From assembly GCF_010726085.1 (NCBI RefSeq), contig NZ_AP022560.1:310001-374000 (forward strand): 64,000 nt of DNA, read 5' to 3'. The notes under the pieces are model-generated. The model was given only the letters and a program-made list of their open reading frames with translations, did not search any database and was not told the DNA's origin. Below are positions 32,967-41,149 of this stretch, in pieces (position 1 is the first letter of the stretch; each line of letters opens with the position of its first letter). Made by a program: the position numbers and the translations under genes. Origin of the DNA: Mycolicibacterium moriokaense (GTDB lineage: Bacteria; Actinomycetota; Actinomycetes; Mycobacteriales; Mycobacteriaceae).

Positions 32967-35126
32967 ATGGCTGACAAGACGACAACTTCCCAGGCCGGAG
33001 CCGCCCCCACCGCGGACAGTCCGGCCGCCATCCGCAACGTGGTGCTGGTGGGCCCATCGGGTGGCGGCAAAACCACACTCGTCGAGGCGCTGCTGGTCGC
33101 CGCCGGAGTTCTCAACAGACCGGGATCGGTCGTCGACGGGACCACCGTCTGCGATTGCGACGAGGCGGAGATCGCGCAGCAGCGCTCGGTCGGCCTCGCG
33201 CTCGCGTCGCTTCAACACGACGGGGTCAAGGTCAACCTGATCGATACGCCCGGCTACGCCGATTTCGTCGGCGAACTCCGGGCCGGGCTGCGCGCCGCCG
33301 ACTGCGCACTGTTCGTCGTCGCGGCCAATGAGGAGGTCGACGAGCCGACCAAGTCGCTATGGCTGGAGTGCAGCCAGGTCGGCATGCCCCGCGCGGTGCT
33401 GATCACCAAGCTCGACCACGCCCGCGCAAACTACGAGAACGCGTTGGCCGCGGCGCAGCAGGCGTTCGGCGACAAGGTGCTGCCGCTGTACCTGCCCGCC
33501 GACTCACCATGCACCGGACTCATCGGCCTGCTCTCCCAGACCCACTACGAGTACGCCAACGGCAAGCGCACCGGATCCCACGAGCCCGACGCGTCCTACG
33601 CGGACACGATCGAGGAGATGCGGGGCAGCCTGATCGAGGGAATCATCGAGGAGTCCGAGGACGAGACGCTGATGGAGCGCTACCTCGGCGGTGAGGAGAT
33701 CGACCAGTCGGTGCTGATCGACGACCTCGAGAAGGCCGTCGCACGCGCATCGTTCTTCCCGGTGATCCCGGTGTGCAGCACGACCGGCGTCGGCACCCTC
33801 GAACTGCTGGAGATCATCACCAGCGCGTTCCCGTCACCTCCCGAACACCCACTCCCCGAGGTGTTCACCCAGCAGGGCAAGTCCCGGGAGAGCCTGCCGT
33901 GCGATGCGTCCGGACCGCTGCTCGCCGAGGTCGTCAAGACCACGTCGGACCCGTACGTGGGGCGTGTCAGCCTGGTGCGGGTGTTCTCCGGGACCATCAC
34001 GCCAGACGCGACGGTCCATGTGTCCGGCCACTTCTCGTCGTTCTTCGGATCCAACGGCGACGGCAACGCGGCGGTCCACGCCGATCATGACGAGGACGAG
34101 CGCATCGGCACCCTGTCGTTCCCGCTCGGCAAGCAACAGCGGCCGGCGCCGTCGGTGGTGGCGGGTGACATCTGCGCCATCGGCCGGTTGTCGCGCGCGG
34201 AGACCGGCGACACCCTGTCCGACAAGTCGCAACCGCTGGTGCTCAAGCCGTGGACGATGCCCGAACCGCTGCTGCCGATGGCGGTGGAACCGCACGCCAA
34301 GACCGACGAGGACAAGCTCGCGGTCGGCCTACAGCGGCTCGCGGCAGAGGACCCGACGCTGCGCATCGAGCAGAATCCCGAGACGCATCAGATCGTGCTG
34401 TGGACCATGGGTGAGGCCCACGCCGGTGTGGTGCTCGATGCCCTGTCGCGGCGCTACGGCGTTTCCGTCGACGCTGTCGAACTGCGGGTGCCACTGCGAG
34501 AGACGTTCGCGGGCAAGGCCAAAGGCCATGGGCGACACGTCAAGCAGTCGGGCGGACACGGACAGTTCGCGGTGTGCGATATCGAGGTCGAACCGCTGCC
34601 GGAAGGCGCCGGATTCGAGTTCGTCGACAAGGTGGTCGGCGGCGCGGTCCCACGCAACTTCATCCCCAGCGTCGAGAAGGGCGTCCGCGCGCAGATGGAG
34701 AAGGGCGTCGCCGCGGGTTATCCGGTGGTCAACATCCGGGTGACACTGTTCGACGGCAAGGCGCACAGCGTCGACTCGTCCGACTTCGCGTTCCAGATGG
34801 CCGGCGGGTTGGCGCTACGCGAGGCGGCGGCGGCGACCAAGATCACCCTGTTGGAACCCGTCGACGACGTCCAGGTCGTCGTGCCCGACGATTTCGTCGG
34901 AGCGGTGATGAGCGACCTCGCGGGCAGGCGTGGCCGCGTGCTCGGCACCGACAAGGTCGGCGAGGACCGCACGGTCGTGCACGCCGAGATTCCCGAGGTG
35001 GAACTGACCCGCTACGCGATCGACCTGCGCTCGCTGGCACATGGCGCGGGATCCTTCACCCGGCACTTCGCCCGCTACGAGCCGATGCCCGAACAGGCCG
35101 CAGCCAAGGTGCGCGCCCTCGTATAG
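32967..35126 (+). CDS. fusA2: Elongation factor G-like protein FusA2
   Basis: A 719-residue EF-G paralogue. GTPase motifs: P-loop GPSGGGKTT (29-37), G3 DTPG (93-96), G4 TKLD (147-150) instead of NKxD. The switch I segment reads EIAQQRSVGLALAS where EF-G has RGITI with the Mg-contacting Thr, so that Thr is missing. EF-G domains II-V follow (SVVAGDICAI; RETFAGKAKGHGRHVKQSGGHGQ; PRNFIPSVEKGV; GRVLGT). It is therefore unlikely to be a standard translocase; paralogues of this type are thought to act in stress or ribosome handling. ATG 32967 with GGGAGAGGGA upstream. Confidence 0.88.
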   Translation: MADKTTTSQAGAAPTADSPAAIRNVVLVGPSGGGKTTLVEALLVAAGVLNRPGSVVDGTTVCDCDEAEIAQQRSVGLALASLQHDGVKVNLIDTPGYADFVGELRAGLRAADCALFVVAANEEVDEPTKSLWLECSQVGMPRAVLITKLDHARANYENALAAAQQAFGDKVLPLYLPADSPCTGLIGLLSQTHYEYANGKRTGSHEPDASYADTIEEMRGSLIEGIIEESEDETLMERYLGGEEIDQSVLIDDLEKAVARASFFPVIPVCSTTGVGTLELLEIITSAFPSPPEHPLPEVFTQQGKSRESLPCDASGPLLAEVVKTTSDPYVGRVSLVRVFSGTITPDATVHVSGHFSSFFGSNGDGNAAVHADHDEDERIGTLSFPLGKQQRPAPSVVAGDICAIGRLSRAETGDTLSDKSQPLVLKPWTMPEPLLPMAVEPHAKTDEDKLAVGLQRLAAEDPTLRIEQNPETHQIVLWTMGEAHAGVVLDALSRRYGVSVDAVELRVPLRETFAGKAKGHGRHVKQSGGHGQFAVCDIEVEPLPEGAGFEFVDKVVGGAVPRNFIPSVEKGVRAQMEKGVAAGYPVVNIRVTLFDGKAHSVDSSDFAFQMAGGLALREAAAATKITLLEPVDDVQVVVPDDFVGAVMSDLAGRRGRVLGTDKVGEDRTVVHAEIPEVELTRYAIDLRSLAHGAGSFTRHFARYEPMPEQAAAKVRALV

Positions 35127-35130
35127 CGGA

Positions 35131-35733
35131 CTACTGGAGCGTCAGGTGGTACTGCAGGCTGAAATACAGCTCGCGCAGCAGCATCGGCACCTGCGTGCCC
35201 AGGGTTTTGAAGCCGCTGGTTCGCGTCGGCGACGGGTGCGCGTCCAGCCCTAGATCCGCGGCCATCCGCATGGCGCGACGCATGTGCAGCGGATCGCTGA
35301 CGATCAGCACTCGGCCCAGGCCGTGTTCGGCGAGCACCGGCTGGGTGAAGAGCAGGTTCTGCCGCGTGGTGCGCGACCGTGACTCGACGAGGATTCGGTC
35401 CGCGGGGACACCGGCTCTGATCAACCAGTCGCGGCCGGCGTCGGCTTCGGCGACCGAATCGCCGTGTCCGACACCGCCCGTCACGACGATCCAATCGACC
35501 TGTCCGGCTTTGAACAGCCCGGCGGCGTGCCTCAGTCGCTCCGCGAACACCGGCGTCGGCCCACCGTCGGCGACGGCCGCGCCGAGGACGACGGCGGCGT
35601 CCGCATGAGCGGCGTCGGACTGACGGCTGAACGCGACGATGTCGGCGGCCAGGCCGATGACAATGGCCAGCAGTACCGCCAGGACAATCACGGTGCCTCG
35701 GGCCAGGCGGCCCCACCGATGGCGCGCGGCCAC
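35131..35733 (-). CDS. DUF218 / YdcF-SanA-like membrane protein
   Basis: A 200-residue protein with one N-terminal transmembrane helix (about 13-33, GTVIVLAVLLAIVIGLAADIVAF) and a DUF218 domain: DAAVVLGAAVADGGPTPVFAERLRHAAGLF, VVTGGVGHGDSVAEADAGRDWLI, VESRSRTTRQNL, VLIVSDPLHMRRAM. Relatives (SanA, YdcF) affect envelope integrity or bind SAM. GTG 35733 chosen ahead of the RHRWGRLARG cytoplasmic start. Convergent with fusA2, 4 bases between stops. Confidence 0.82.
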   Translation of the reverse strand: MAARHRWGRLARGTVIVLAVLLAIVIGLAADIVAFSRQSDAAHADAAVVLGAAVADGGPTPVFAERLRHAAGLFKAGQVDWIVVTGGVGHGDSVAEADAGRDWLIRAGVPADRILVESRSRTTRQNLLFTQPVLAEHGLGRVLIVSDPLHMRRAMRMAADLGLDAHPSPTRTSGFKTLGTQVPMLLRELYFSLQYHLTLQ

Positions 35734-35872
35734 GCCATCATGATGCCAGCGCTGATGCTGGTCTGACGCTGATTTATGGGGGCTAGCCGGTAGTCGATAC
35801 CTCGGTTGCCGGTACCCGAGATGGATGCCACCGGTGCAGACATCGCACGGCCGGAACGGAAAAGTCCCATAC

Positions 35873-36454
35873 GTGCCTGAAAACGATGCGTTGCTCACCG
35901 CCCGCTTCGAGCGGGACGCGATTCCACTGATTAACGAGTTCTATCGCCACGCGCTGAAGCTGACCCACGATCACGCCGACGCCGAGGACCTGTTGCAGGA
36001 GACGGCGGCGAAGGCGTACGCCGGTTTCCACGGGTTCCGCGACGGCACGAATCTGGCCGGCTGGCTGTACCGCATATTGCTCAACAGCCACATCAGCTCG
36101 TACCGCAAACAGCAACGGCGCCCGGCCCAGTGGCTCACCGACGAGTTCACCGACGGACAGCTGGTGGCCGAGGCCGCGCACACCTCCGCCGGGTTGCGCT
36201 CGGCCGAGGATGAGGTGCTCGACCTGATCGGCGATGACAACATCCAGGAGGCGATGCGGCAGCTGCCCGAAAAGCTACGCACCGCACTGTATTACGCCGA
36301 TGTCGAAGGCCTGCGCATCAACGAGATCGCCGCAATCACCGGTGCCCCACCCGGCACCGTGATGACCCGCGTGCACCGCGCCCGGATTCGGTTGCGCGGC
36401 CTGCTCGCCGACGTCGCACGGGCCAGGGGCTACTCGCTGGACGATGCCGCCTGA
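35873..36454 (+). CDS. ECF sigma factor, SigH-like paralogue
   Basis: A 193-residue extracytoplasmic-function sigma factor very like SigH. Region 2 is [21 protein letters not shown] with [17 protein letters not shown] and [20 protein letters not shown]; region 4 is [46 protein letters not shown] 35873 preferred over ATG 35825 because the extra 16 codons use A-ending codons unusual here. No anti-sigma with a zinc HxxxCxxC motif is adjacent, unlike sigH-rshA; instead a small membrane protein follows after 38 bases. Confidence 0.85.
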   Translation: MPENDALLTARFERDAIPLINEFYRHALKLTHDHADAEDLLQETAAKAYAGFHGFRDGTNLAGWLYRILLNSHISSYRKQQRRPAQWLTDEFTDGQLVAEAAHTSAGLRSAEDEVLDLIGDDNIQEAMRQLPEKLRTALYYADVEGLRINEIAAITGAPPGTVMTRVHRARIRLRGLLADVARARGYSLDDAA

Positions 36455-36492
36455 CACCTGCCGCCTAAGACCAGGGACGAGGGGACCTGTTG

Positions 36493-36705
36493 ATGACCAC
36501 ACGATTCGACCGCCGGGTAACCCGCCGCGCTGTGCACCCGCGTCCGGTCCTCTACGCCACCACAGCACGCACGCTGCTCGCACACCTGGCGGCGACGCTG
36601 GTCCTCGGAGTCGTCGCGCTGGTGGCCGTCTGGCAGTTCATGTTCGACGGCGCGATACCGCATCACGCGAAGGCATCGTCACACATGTCCTCGGCGCCAC
36701 ACTAG
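36493..36705 (+). CDS. Small single-span membrane protein downstream of ECF sigma factor
   Basis: A 70-residue protein with one transmembrane helix (about 28-50, LLAHLAATLVLGVVALVAVWQFMF), a basic N-terminus and a His-rich C-terminus. A GAGGGGA ribosome site precedes ATG 36493. It is probably co-transcribed with the sigma gene and could tether or modulate it, but no anti-sigma motif is visible. Its last 4 bases overlap the convergent gene. Confidence 0.7.
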   Translation: MTTRFDRRVTRRAVHPRPVLYATTARTLLAHLAATLVLGVVALVAVWQFMFDGAIPHHAKASSHMSSAPH

Positions 36706-37430
36706 CGCCGCGGATCACCCGCCCAACTGAAGCTGTTTACGTATTTGCCCATGTCCAAAGCGATTTGAGTGTTCGCGCCGGATGGCTTGCCGAACCCGAA
36801 ATCGGGTCCGAATTCGTGGTAGGGCCCCACAGCCGATGCGACGAGGGCGACGTCGTTCTTGATCGCGACCATGACGAGCACCCTCATCCGCATATAGCTG
36901 CTGTTCGCTCCCTGCGGCCAGCAGTCGGCGATCTCGCCGTACCCCGGTTGGTAGCCGACCATCGCGTTCGGAATCTCGTAGGCGGTGCGGGTGTCGGGGA
37001 ACGTCTTCTTGACCAGTTCCTTGGCGATCTCCTCGGCCGAGCGGTTGCGCGCGGGCTCGCTGAAGAACTGCATGGTGCCCCCGTCGCCGGCCAGGAACTC
37101 GGCGGTCACCCCGTTTGGTTTGGTGGTGATGCGGTACGCAGAACTCGGCGCGGGGTACGACACCGAGAAGCTGCCGTCCGCGGCGGTGAAGCGCGGGTTG
37201 ATCTCCACCGGCGTGCCCGTCGGTGGCCTGCCGCAGTCGGGCGGACACATATAGCGCACGGGAGGTTTGTGGATGACCGCCGACAGCCAGATCAGCGCGC
37301 CGGCCACCACGGCGATGGCGACGAACCATGTCAGCACCAACCGGACGCGTGACGTGCGCCGCGGCGGCGCGGCCTGATAGGTGCCAGCCGGAACCGCGTA
37401 TCCGGGAAAGAAGGTCGGCGGCGCGGTCAT
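36702..37430 (-). CDS. Membrane-anchored protein of unknown function
   Basis: A 242-residue protein with a short cytoplasmic Pro-rich start, one transmembrane helix (about 30-52, VLTWFVAIAVVAGALIWLSAV) and an external domain. The external part has a CPPDCG pair near residue 62, then mixed strands/helices with one further Cys (DCWPQGA). No catalytic motif recognised. ATG 37430 overlaps the upstream gene by 4 bases; it is the last gene of a three-gene operon with the S53 protease. Confidence 0.78.
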   Translation of the reverse strand: MTAPPTFFPGYAVPAGTYQAAPPRRTSRVRLVLTWFVAIAVVAGALIWLSAVIHKPPVRYMCPPDCGRPPTGTPVEINPRFTAADGSFSVSYPAPSSAYRITTKPNGVTAEFLAGDGGTMQFFSEPARNRSAEEIAKELVKKTFPDTRTAYEIPNAMVGYQPGYGEIADCWPQGANSSYMRMRVLVMVAIKNDVALVASAVGPYHEFGPDFGFGKPSGANTQIALDMGKYVNSFSWAGDPRR

Positions 37431-38629
37431 GGCTCCTCTGGGGCGGCCCCGCCCCGCACCGGGCGCGCCTCGCGCCGTGATCTGCGCGACGACCGGGACG
37501 ACGCCCTCGTCGCCACCCCGCACGCGGGACAGAAGGCCATGTCGGGAACCACGTGACCGCAGTGCGTGCACAACAGCGGCTCGTCCGACTGGATCTCGTC
37601 GTGCGCCTCGTGCAGCAATGCGAGGTGCAGTCCGACCCGCAACACAAGCACCGCCACGACCGCCAGCAGCAGATACAGCACCAGCATCAGCACCTGCGGG
37701 AAGCGCGCGACGTCGACCAGGCCCAGGGCCAGATAGACGGCCAGTATCGCCGACGCCAACCCGACGAGCACCAGCCGGACCATGCCGGGGTGCTGATCCT
37801 TCTTGCTCTCCGGCCGGGTGAACCACAGTGCCGCACCGATCAATCCGCCTGCGGCAGCGGCGATCAACGGCACCGCGACACCTCTGATGCCCGCTTCGAC
37901 CATCAGGCTCTCCATCGGGCGTTTGCTGACCACGCCGGTGCCGAACTGCGGCGCCAGCCGTGTCAAAGTCGCCGCGGCGGTGAAGGTCAGTGCGCCCAAC
38001 ACGCCGATCATGAAGCCGTCCAACGCTTCTCGTGACGGCGGTCGCGACAGCCGCACGATCACGGCGGGCATCAGCATCAGGATCACACCGCCCAGCGGGA
38101 TGCCGATCCCATCGCGCAGCACCCGCATCCCCGAGATCGCACTACCCAGACCGACCTCGTAATGGCGGGCCACCAATGCGCCGGTCAGCATCACCCACCC
38201 CACCGCGAGTGCGATACCCAGCGCCATGGTGAGCAACAGTGTGCGAATGGGGAAGTCGCGGAACGCATCCGACTCACGCAGATAGATGAGATACAGCACG
38301 GGCAGGCCGAGCGCGGAGACGGTGATCAGCGCAGCGGGCAGGCGCAAGAGCGTGAACGCGATCAGGCAGGCCAGCAGCACGACCAGCCCGGTCCGGAACG
38401 CCGTCCGGGAGCGTTGGGTCAGATGCGGAAACAGTGAGCTGGCCAACGACGGTTGCAGCAGATGTTCGTTCGGCGCCGCTCCGAAGTCCCGGAGCCGCAA
38501 CCAGTCGGGGCCTTCCCCTTTGCGCGGTTGCAGATGACAACCGCACAGTCCGCAGTACTCACCGGCGGGGACGTCGGTCTTGCAGATGCGGCACTCCGCG
38601 GTGGGCACGGAATCGTCGGGGGTTGTCAT
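37427..38629 (-). CDS. Zinc-ribbon polytopic membrane protein
   Basis: A 400-residue membrane protein with two zinc ribbons: N-terminal CRICKTDVPAGEYCGLCG (CxxC...CxxC) and C-terminal CTHCGHVVPDMAFCPACG, separated by eight to ten transmembrane helices. Both ribbons would lie in the cytoplasm. The tail is Arg/Ser rich. Overlaps of 4 bases on each side (ATGA) tie it to the sedolisin gene upstream and the membrane-anchored protein downstream. Function unknown; the ribbon pair suggests protein or nucleic-acid contact. Confidence 0.8.
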   Translation of the reverse strand: MTTPDDSVPTAECRICKTDVPAGEYCGLCGCHLQPRKGEGPDWLRLRDFGAAPNEHLLQPSLASSLFPHLTQRSRTAFRTGLVVLLACLIAFTLLRLPAALITVSALGLPVLYLIYLRESDAFRDFPIRTLLLTMALGIALAVGWVMLTGALVARHYEVGLGSAISGMRVLRDGIGIPLGGVILMLMPAVIVRLSRPPSREALDGFMIGVLGALTFTAAATLTRLAPQFGTGVVSKRPMESLMVEAGIRGVAVPLIAAAAGGLIGAALWFTRPESKKDQHPGMVRLVLVGLASAILAVYLALGLVDVARFPQVLMLVLYLLLAVVAVLVLRVGLHLALLHEAHDEIQSDEPLLCTHCGHVVPDMAFCPACGVATRASSRSSRRSRREARPVRGGAAPEEP

Positions 38630-40236
38630 GGCGAAGCCTCTTGGAGGATCAACAGATTCTGCACGAGGTTGTCGACATCGGGGGTGCCGAGCCCCGTCAC
38701 GAGGTCATAGCCCGGCCCGGCGTTGGCGACGACGTTGCCGCCGAGGGTGACGTCGCGGAACGCCGGCAGCGGCGCGCCCGCCGCGATCCGGTAGAGCTGC
38801 GGGTTGAGGGCGCCGATCAACCGGCCGCCGTTTTCGAGCAGGTACTGGTTCATCACCGCGGCCAGCCCCGCCCAGATCGGCGCCGACTGTGATGTCCCGC
38901 CGCCTACCAGGTCGGCTCCCTTGAACACGATGCGCACGCCCGTGAACGGGTCGGCGACCGCCGCCACGTCAGGGGTGAGCCTGCGGTCGGGATCGGTGTC
39001 GGGCAGCACCCCGCGCTGCCATTCCGGGCGTTCGAAGATGTTCGAGACGCCGCCGCCGGTGCCCACCGACAGCGGGACGTCGTACCAGGCCTGCTCGGCG
39101 AGCCAGCTGCCGTCCTGCGTTGTGGAGAGTGTGGTTCCGCCGACGTCGGTCATCTCCGGAAGTGACGCCAGCGAATCCAGCCCGATGTCGCCGTCGCCCG
39201 GTGGGGACGACCAGTCGTCGCCCCCTTTGCACTCCAGCCCAGCGAGGTCGCCGCTGGCGTTGAACGCCGTCGTACCGTGCTCCTGCGCCGTCGCCAGCGC
39301 GGACCGCACCGGCGCGAGATCCGCCGCGGTGATCAGCTTGTCGCACCCCCAACCGATCGAGAAGCTCCAGACCGCACCGGGATACCGGCGGTCGGCCTCG
39401 GCGAACATCTCGCCGATCTTCTCGAAGGCTCCGTCGCTGACAATCGTTGACTGCGCGCTGAAGACGACCTTGCGCGCATCCGGTGCGATGGCGTGGGCCA
39501 CCTCGAGATCCATCGTCGTCTCACCGCGCGGTTCGTCCAGCTCTCCGCCGACCACTTCCGGGGTGAATTGCGGCAGACCGTATTTCGCGGAGAAGGCGTC
39601 CAGATCGGATTGGTCGAATCCGTCGAACGCGAAGAACACGATCGTGCTGCCCTTACCCGTGTAGCCCTCGGCGGCCAGGTCCGAGGCGTTGTAGGTGTTC
39701 ATCAGCGCGCTCGGCATCAGGCCCTTGTCGGGCACATCCAGCGGCAGCATCGGGGTCCGCGACTCGTGGTGCGGCATGTACCCCAGGATCCGGCCCACCT
39801 CGGCGACCTCGGGTGTCAGCGGGTCGGGAATCGCGGGTTGTTGGGGCGACGCGTAGAACACCTGCCCGCGCTTTCCGCGGTAATCGTGTACCTCGACGTC
39901 GAACGCGTCGGCCACCCGCTGTGCGGCGCCCTCCAGTACGGCCCAGGGCTCACCCGGTTTCCACCGCACCGTCAGACCGTTGCTGTGCGCCCAGTCGAAG
40001 ACGCCGGCCGGGCGCGACGCCCCGTGCAGGGCAACGGTCAGTTGCGCACTGTCGTTGTGCGACGGGCCCAGGTCGGTCGAACTGGCAAGCAGATACGAAT
40101 ACGGACCGGCGATGACGTCGCCGATACCACCGCCGTCCGCCGGGGACGGCGGCGACGACGATGCGCGCAGGTCCGACACGAGCACCATCACGCTCGCGGC
40201 GACCAGCGCCAGCACGCCGAATTGCCGCGCACTCAC
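38626..40236 (-). CDS. S53 family (sedolisin/kumamolisin-type) serine-carboxyl protease
   Basis: A 536-residue secreted or membrane-tethered protease. An N-terminal hydrophobic helix (about 5-20) is followed by an activation prodomain (about 45-130) and the catalytic domain with Glu239-x3-Asp243 (GETTMDLEVAHA), oxyanion Asp330 (ASGD) and Ser449 (GGGTSQSAP). The C-terminal calcium site is DVTLGG...GPGYDLVTGLGTPD. GTG 40236 gives the hydrophobic helix at the start. These enzymes usually work at acid pH. First gene of the three-gene operon; a lipoprotein gene lies 35 bases upstream on the same strand. Confidence 0.88.
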   Translation of the reverse strand: MSARQFGVLALVAASVMVLVSDLRASSSPPSPADGGGIGDVIAGPYSYLLASSTDLGPSHNDSAQLTVALHGASRPAGVFDWAHSNGLTVRWKPGEPWAVLEGAAQRVADAFDVEVHDYRGKRGQVFYASPQQPAIPDPLTPEVAEVGRILGYMPHHESRTPMLPLDVPDKGLMPSALMNTYNASDLAAEGYTGKGSTIVFFAFDGFDQSDLDAFSAKYGLPQFTPEVVGGELDEPRGETTMDLEVAHAIAPDARKVVFSAQSTIVSDGAFEKIGEMFAEADRRYPGAVWSFSIGWGCDKLITAADLAPVRSALATAQEHGTTAFNASGDLAGLECKGGDDWSSPPGDGDIGLDSLASLPEMTDVGGTTLSTTQDGSWLAEQAWYDVPLSVGTGGGVSNIFERPEWQRGVLPDTDPDRRLTPDVAAVADPFTGVRIVFKGADLVGGGTSQSAPIWAGLAAVMNQYLLENGGRLIGALNPQLYRIAAGAPLPAFRDVTLGGNVVANAGPGYDLVTGLGTPDVDNLVQNLLILQEASP

Positions 40237-40271
40237 GCCAGCCAGCGTACGTGCGGGCGGGTCCGAAGGTA

Positions 40272-40541
40272 TTAGTTGTCGCCCGGTACCGCGGTCGGCG
40301 CGGGAGGCGCGAAGACCGTCGGCGAGAACGGATTGGGGCCGGACGGATCGATGCGCGGCGCCTTCTCCGTCGGCTCTACCGGCGGTGCCTCCGACGTCGT
40401 CGTGGTGGTCGTCGTCGTGGTGGTCGTGGTCTCGGGCGCCTTCTCTTCTTCCTTGGAGCACGACGCGGTGAGTACGACCATCGCGGTGATTGCGGTGCCG
40501 CCGGCGATAGCCGCCACGCGCCGACCCAAAACTGACCTCAT
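40272..40541 (-). CDS. Threonine-tract lipoprotein, copy 1
   Basis: An 89-residue probable lipoprotein: signal RRVAAIAGGTAITAMVVLTA, lipobox-like TASC with Cys28, then a KEEEKAPE segment, a run of 12 Thr, and a Pro-rich tail. A nearly identical gene lies in opposite orientation at 47514; they differ at residue 2, by one Thr in the tract, and at a few tail residues. The nucleotide match includes most synonymous positions, so the duplication is recent or maintained by gene conversion. TAGGACTGG precedes ATG. Function unknown. Confidence 0.82.
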   Translation of the reverse strand: MRSVLGRRVAAIAGGTAITAMVVLTASCSKEEEKAPETTTTTTTTTTTTSEAPPVEPTEKAPRIDPSGPNPFSPTVFAPPAPTAVPGDN

Positions 40542-40648
40542 GTTCCAGTCCTAACTGTCCCGACCATGCCAGCTGCTACCAAGATCAGTCTGGCAGTCGA
40601 ACTGTATCTGAAGTGGGAAAATGACGCCGCCTGAATTCAGGTCTGCGG

Positions 40649-41005
40649 TCACGACCCCTTTACGGCGGCCTTGGCGTCGGCGACGGTCGAATGCAGCGAC
40701 AGGATCTGGTCCAGTCCGGTCAACTCGATCGGCCGGCTGGTCGCCGGTCCGTCCGCGACGACCGCGAAGCCCGCCTGCGGGCTGACGTTCTCGTGGGTGG
40801 CCACCAACGCCTGCAGGCCCGCCGAAGCGAGGAAGTCCACCGCCGAGAGATCGATGATCAAAGCTTCGGGCCGCTGCTGCAACGCGTCGGCGATGGCCGC
40901 CTCGAAGGCCGGGATCGTTGCCAGATCTATCTCGCCGCTGACGGCCAGCACAGCCACGCCGTCGTCGTGACTGACCGAGGTGGTGATCGGATCCTTCGGG
41001 GGCAC
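40649..41005 (-). CDS. STAS-domain anti-anti-sigma factor
   Basis: A 118-residue SpoIIAA/RsbV-like protein. The phosphorylatable serine is Ser61 in DFLASAGLQALV, after VLAVSGEIDLATIPAFEAAI. When unphosphorylated such proteins bind an RsbW-type kinase and free its sigma factor; a phosphatase of the SpoIIE family reactivates them. It is divergent from the stressosome operon (144 bases between starts), and is the obvious substrate for the kinase/phosphatase fusion at 43467. GTG start. Confidence 0.85.
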   Translation of the reverse strand: MPPKDPITTSVSHDDGVAVLAVSGEIDLATIPAFEAAIADALQQRPEALIIDLSAVDFLASAGLQALVATHENVSPQAGFAVVADGPATSRPIELTGLDQILSLHSTVADAKAAVKGS

Positions 41006-41149
41006 AACCGTCCTTAAGTTAGCGCCGCGACCGAAAACGGCGGTGCGCCGAGCTTAACCCGTTGGCGCCGAACGGTAGATCCTCGCTTCGATACCACCCC
41101 CTGTCCATGCAGGCTAGGGTCGAAAGGGACGTTTGATCCGGGAGGTGCG

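Noticed and set aside
40400..40440. Trinucleotide ACC/ACG runs at 40.4 and 47.6 kb considered as microsatellite or CRISPR-like repeats
   Set aside because: They encode the Thr tract of the two lipoproteins in frame, and no spacer-repeat structure exists.
40630..40641. 12-bp palindrome CCTGAATTCAGG between the STAS gene and lipoprotein copy 1
   Set aside because: Perfect but short, and not repeated near copy 2; no position argument for a regulator.
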